From: Capitella teleta
Taxonomy: Eukaryota; Annelida; Polychaeta; Capitellidae
Assembly: GCA_000328365.1 (NCBI GenBank)
Contig: KB305005.1
Location: 2,431 to 66,430 of the forward strand
Length of the DNA: 64,000 nucleotides
Direction: 5' to 3'
The position numbers and the translations under genes are program-made. The notes under the pieces are model-generated. The model was not told where the DNA came from and did not search any database. It was given only the letters and a program-made list of their open reading frames with translations. Positions 59,796 to 64,000 of the stretch are shown piece after piece (position 1 is the stretch's first letter; every line of letters begins with the position of its first letter).

Positions 59796-59861
59796 ACTGG
59801 CCCTTGTTGGTGAAATGAACAAATGAACTTGCATTTGTTCATTTCACCAACAAGTGCCAGT
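59796..59861. repeat. Near-perfect 30 bp inverted repeat (hairpin)
   Basis: Arms at 59796-59825 and 59832-59861 are complementary at 29 of 30 positions around the 6 nt loop AACTTG. The arm core is TGGTGAAATGAACAAATG. No coding frame overlaps it. Confidence 0.95.
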
Positions 59862-59917
59862 GTGTTTATGTACATGGAGTATTTCTAATCATGTTGTACG
59901 AGAATCGCGATATTTTT

Positions 59918-60289
59918 TTAAGAGGACCTCTGACTGTTTTGAACTAATAACGGAAGGATAGAGGATGCATCCCAAAGAACAAATATGCCTTTTGTCTGAC
60001 ATACATGTATGTTTTGACTTTACGCTTGCAGTATGCTAATTCCTAGATACACCGAATTTGCGAGGTTTAAAATATCGCATTCGATTTCGGACTGTCATAA
60101 TTATATTCTACAATTGTTAAAAATGGGAGCCGTCGAGTGAGCAGATTTTTCAGCAGTTCTCATAAAATAAACCTCACACTCATCTCGTTTCGAGCTATTC
60201 TGCCTGAGTAAAAAAATACGTATTTAATATTTTGTCTTGAAAAGTATTTTGTCTAAAAAGGTTTCGAAATGAAAAGAGGTCCTCTTTAA
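59918..60289 (+). mobile_element. MITE family 2, full-length copy
   Basis: A 372 bp element bounded by TTAA on each side. Its ends are inverted: the left is AAGAGGACCTCT, the right is AGAGGTCCTCTT, and each is itself nearly palindromic. The body is shared with the copy at 38588 in the same orientation. No coding capacity. The TTAA flanks suggest a piggyBac- or Kolobok-type mover; the superfamily is not settled. Confidence 0.75.
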
Positions 60290-60445
60290 TGTTGGTATAC
60301 ACTTCCAAGTGTAATGTACTATGCAGGTTCAATTATCTATACATATGAGTTTAGTATTGTACACTGTAGCGAGTAATTTCGTCCAAAAGTCTTCATAATT
60401 ATTTGCTATCAAAATGATCTATCAAGTGGACGTTATGACCGATCA

Positions 60446-60511
60446 CTATGCGATGACTCCCTTGTTTCGGACTTCCGATTGCAGACAGCAGGCCATTATA
60501 ACTCCGAACAG
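60446..60511 (-). CDS. Alternative terminal exon (8b) of the tetraspanin gene
   Basis: After the acceptor CACTTTCTTTGCAG this 66 nt stretch reads LFGVIMACCLQSEV and then RNKGVIA and TAG. It is in the phase left by exon 7 (GVACLQ). LFGVIMACCL is the standard end of a tetraspanin fourth membrane helix. It has the same length as exon 8a (61055-61120) and shares F2, I5, A7, C8, C9 and S12, so it looks like a tandem duplicate of that exon. Its tail lacks the YxxPhi signal found in 8a. Use in transcripts is inferred. Confidence 0.65.
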   Translation of the reverse strand: MFGVIMACCLQSEVRNKGVIA

Positions 60512-60953
60512 CTGCAAAGAAAGTGCGTTATGATATTCATGGCAATCTCCACGTTTCATATATCCGAGATTTCTCAGTAACCGATACAGTGAAAACGTCA
60601 GGACGTCATATTCGGAGGATATTCCACCCTCGTAAAGCCACTTTTTAATTGTTTTGTCTCCACTTCCGGGCATCGGGGTTCCTTTTCAATCCAAAGAAAG
60701 TGTGGTTGTCCTTCAAGTAGTTTATCTCCAAACGTACGTGCCGAAGGGAATACCGTGACGTCTCACCTTTTCCACCATATTTACTCTTTGATGGACTTAA
60801 CAATCTTAAAAGTATATTTGTCTTTACTCACCAATATATTTTAAATGGTGAACTTAGCGTTAAGCATCAAATTATGGAAAAGTGAATATACGAAAGCAGT
60901 TTATAAATTTTTAAATCACACAGACACAGAAAAGCATGTAGTAAATAAGAGCG

Positions 60954-60959
60954 TTTAAT
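60954..60959 (-). terminator. Possible polyadenylation signal after tetraspanin exon 8a
   Basis: ATTAAA, the common variant signal, lies about 95 nt after the exon 8a stop and before exon 8b. This would let 8a act as a terminal exon of its own. Confidence 0.4.
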
Positions 60960-61054
60960 TTGATAAGAAGTAAGATGTATATTAGAGAAATGCATTACAT
61001 TCTGGAGTAAAATTATTTGGTGTGGATTTTTAGATTGCTGTCTTTGCGACAATT

Positions 61055-63606
61055 CTAAATGTATTCGTATTGACTCTTGAGAGAAGACTTTGTGCAGCAT
61101 GCGAAGATGATAGCAAACATCTGAGACAGAGAAGAAAGAGAGAAAAGAAAAAATGAGAAATTATAATCCTCCCATGGAATTAAAGAATTATAGGCCAATG
61201 GCAAAGATTGCAAAGGTAAAGCAGAGCTAGATGACGATTATGCGAAATCACTTTGCAGAGACAGAACAAGAAAAAACCTCACTGGCAGCGCAGCCCTATG
61301 TATAAAGTACTAACAGCAAATAAGAACAATTTCCCAGTTTATTTTTATTGTTGCATAATTAAATGTTTTCGTAAGGATTTTGTTCAGAGAGAACGGAGTA
61401 CTTCAGACAACACGCCACAACAAGGCCTACAATCTGCAATAACAGAAATCAGTGAGCACTTCCGGGTCATCAAAGGTCAATAGACCCAATATCCCCATTC
61501 TGATGACATAATGTTATTTATGTGTATTGATCTTTATATGGTTGTTTTATGGTTGTCACTGTTTGCATCAGTAATCGTATTCATAGGAATAAGTAACGGG
61601 AAGGATAATTAAAAATGATAAAACGAGTATATAGCTTGCTAGAGAAATGAAGAGCGTAACACAAAGGCACAACAGAAAAGAAAATACTACAACTAAGAGC
61701 AACACAGCACCAATTAAACTCACCTGTAGGCAAGCGACACCAAACGCCACTCCTATTAGGATGGCGGAATGACTATCTATCCAATCACTGAGCGCGTCGC
61801 TGCAACCCTGGGAAAACGAAATCCAAAATTAAATCACTGCATGGGCAACCCTGAATCACTGATCAATCTCACCTCACTGTGTAAGAACTCATTGCTTGGG
61901 TTTGATTCCTTGGCTGCTAAGTTGCACATCGTGACATTGACTGGTGTGGGAACTTTAGCGTTGATGTCAACCAAAACACAACACGTATCAGGTACATTCT
62001 ATACATAGATATATTATACAGATTAATATTGCAGTGTCATCCTAGCTATTTTCATTCGTACTTTATTAGGGTTCAATGCCTTCCAGGCGCTGTTTTCCCA
62101 GTCGGCGGGGCCACCCTTAGAGCCACAACATTTCAACTGGAATAAAATACACGTCGCTTTAATCTGTGAGATTCCATAATTCCTGATCTGTTCACTCACC
62201 GATTTCTGTGTGAAATCCCATGCTTCAGTATCTCCCGCGTGATCAGGATCTCCGTAGTAAGAATTAACAGTATCGTTCATTGATTTCTCCAAGTTTCTCT
62301 GAATCTGAATTTACACCCAACAAAAAAGCACAACATTCTGATACAGTACGTTCAATATTGTGATATACTGACGTCATTCCTGAACACAATAGCAAGGATA
62401 CCAGCGATAATCTCAAGGATGAGGAGGACACTGAGTACACAGGCATACTGGAAGAATAGTTCACGAGAGCCTCAAATACCACATGCTATACTGAGTTTAA
62501 GGACTCACCATAGTAAGCATGCAAGGACTTTCTCGAATTGCCCCACAACATCCCAGGAAACCAGTCACGAACACCACTGATCCAACGGTCACTATGGTGA
62601 TGGACGAAGCCTTGACCAATCCATCTGATGTTTTGGCAATGTTCAAATAACTCAGAGCATTTTCGTCTACCAGGAACCAGATACCAATTCCCATCATAAC
62701 GGCTCCTGCCAACTGAGGAGACAAGACGATCCACATATATATCAGCCAAATAATATTTATGGTGCACGACATACTAACAGGTCGTGCACCATAAATAGTT
62801 GCATTAACATTGGTAATTTTTAGTCTTTTTGTATAGAGACACTTTTCGCGTGTAATTAGACAGCGGGACCTGATTACGACTGAAAATTTAATTACGGCTA
62901 ATTTATACCAAAAACATTTCTTGAGGCATTTACATATAATCAATCATCCGTGCAAGTTTGTAAAACAACACGCTTTAGTAAGCATGTACGCGAAACATAC
63001 GCTGAATATGACGAAATCAATTAAACGCACCACCCAATTCAAGCAAACACCAATCAAATATTTACTTCATTATACACTCATGAATTGCTGATCATCTCCT
63101 GAAGCATGCACACAAGCCAACATCCGGGATATTCGGAAGTTCCGGAAACCACCCAAGTTTCCGAAGAATGAGTAAGCATATTGGAACTGCTCTTTCAGAT
63201 TCCAGCAAACACATGTTATTGACATCCACCCAAACCCATCCTCTTAAGTCATGTGTCGTATTTGTTTTTCTTGTCAGGCATAAAACACAGCTTTAAGTTT
63301 GTTTGATACCTCAATGCTTTAAACCATTTGTATATGGTTGTTTTATATAGTATCACTATTATTGCACTTTTACTGTACTAAAATATATATTTTACGTGAT
63401 AGCAAGTATTATTACCAACCCGACTACCAGAGAAAATTAAAGCAGAGTGTAAACGTCATACGTGTCCTAATTTGACACACTTTCAGCATTTAACGAGACC
63501 AAAAATATAGTGTACTCCTGACTCATACAACACCACTCACCCAAAATAGGAGGTTGAACCCAAATAGGGTGTATTTAGCGCACTTTGATCCGCAACTGAG
63601 CCCCAT
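61055..63606 (-). CDS. Tetraspanin (CD63/CD9-like), 8 coding exons
   Basis: A four-helix membrane scaffold of plasma membrane, endosome or exosome. Exons: 63606-63541, 62712-62509, 62447-62373, 62304-62200, 62136-62062, 61998-61873, 61807-61724, 61120-61055. All introns are phase 0 with GT-AG, giving 266 residues. It starts MGLSCGSKCAKYTLFGFNLL, with cysteines that are probably palmitoylated. TM1 is about 15-37, TM2 59-80, TM3 91-112, TM4 231-252. GFLGCCGAIRES follows the family pattern. The large loop (about 113-230) has CCG (153-155), NVPDTCC (176-182), C200 and C219, which makes six cysteines, and N-glycosylation sites N125 and N196. The tail after CC (253-254) ends SQYEYI, a YxxPhi signal like CD63's. 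The exon 3 donor is GTCAGT, a weak site. Exon 4 has two tandem acceptors (ATTCAG twice), so IQ at its start may be optional. A 5' leader runs up to about 63820, or begins at an acceptor at 63740. Confidence 0.92.
62754..62797. repeat. Perfect 17 bp inverted repeat in tetraspanin intron 1
   Basis: TATTTATGGTGCACGAC (62754-62770) and its exact reverse complement (62781-62797) flank the 10 nt loop ATACTAACAG. The hairpin sits about 40 nt upstream of the exon 2 acceptor, where the branch point is expected. Confidence 0.95.
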
Positions 63607-63843
63607 TTTGTTACAGTTCTTTTGATCCTTTCACCAGTGTTCATTCGATCTTGTGATGCTTGGTTGTTGATCGCTTCTCAGTCGCAACCTTTTTTCCTCT
63701 TTTCTGCTCGAAGCCTTATCGGTGGTGTTGGCACAGGACCTGCAAAAGGAGTTCATCGAAGTTCACCAATACAGTATTGATTTTTGTTTTAAGGTTATTT
63801 CTATATGTGATGAGGTTCTCAGCAATCATGTGAAGCCCAAGGC

Positions 63844-63851
63844 TATATATA
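63844..63851 (-). promoter_or_regulatory. Candidate TATA box of the tetraspanin gene
   Basis: On the minus strand, CTATATATAGCC lies about 240 bp upstream of the ATG. This would give a leader of about 215 nt. It competes with a model in which an upstream exon outside the window is spliced to the acceptor at 63740 (CTCCTTTTGCAG). Confidence 0.35.
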
Positions 63852-64000
63852 GTGGAGGATTATGAAATAACTTCGACGTTTGAAGAGTAATTATAACCTA
63901 CTCAGGTATATAATTATGACGAAAGATTCACGGATCTCTCACACGACACAATAGCGGAAATGAACTATCGGTTTATATCAGTCGACCACACTATTTTTGC

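Noticed and set aside
61568-61750. Hydrophobic 60-codon frame reading from tetraspanin exon 7 into intron 7, ending SYEYDY
   Set aside because: The donor CAG/GTGAGT after exon 7 is strong and two downstream exons fit the family better. The hydrophobic residues come from a T-rich intron; the YEY ending is probably coincidence.

Overview
The window looks like nuclear DNA of a lophotrochozoan invertebrate (annelid, mollusc, brachiopod, nemertean or a relative). It is AT-rich and full of short transposon relics, and its genes have introns. The strongest clue is a myoinhibitory-peptide (MIP, allatostatin-B) precursor whose repeats end in MRVW-amide, the form I know from annelids and molluscs. I cannot name the species from sequence alone.

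Layout. 0-14.5 kb is a transposon-dense block: a tRNA-like fragment, two 5'-truncated LINEs on the minus strand with long trinucleotide tails, a deleted Tc1-type element, two inverted copies of a ~700 bp TTAA-flanked MITE, two blocks of a ~22 bp palindromic minisatellite, a P-element (THAP9-like) transposase relic and a broken integrase-core gene. 17-20.6 kb holds a one-exon rhodopsin-family receptor related to galanin/allatostatin-A receptors (19292-20524) that has lost the DRY motif. 24.1-26.2 kb holds a nine-exon gene for a small single-EGF membrane protein with a long proline-rich tail. 26-40 kb is mostly intergenic, with an assembly gap and more Tc1 and MITE pieces. 41-53.3 kb is the MIP gene: a TATA/CRE promoter with a non-coding exon, one large coding exon with 12 amidated peptides, and a probable short last exon 7.3 kb further on. 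53-59.8 kb is AT-rich and apparently non-coding. 60.4-63.9 kb is a minus-strand tetraspanin gene.

What stands out. The tetraspanin has two candidate terminal exons of identical length (66 nt), same phase and related sequence. Both complete the fourth membrane segment, but only one supplies a C-terminal YxxPhi-type sorting signal (YEYI). Alternative use would give the protein two trafficking fates. The receptor (FRF for DRY, Arg in TM6, NPLLF for NPxxY) and the EGF/proline-tail protein, whose middle exons can each be skipped in frame, also deserve attention. The receptor and the MIP precursor both belong to neuropeptide signalling, but nothing here shows that they are a ligand-receptor pair; known MIP receptors belong to the sex-peptide-receptor family.

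All gene models were built by eye from reading frames, splice-site dinucleotides and family motifs. No alignment or transcript data were available.
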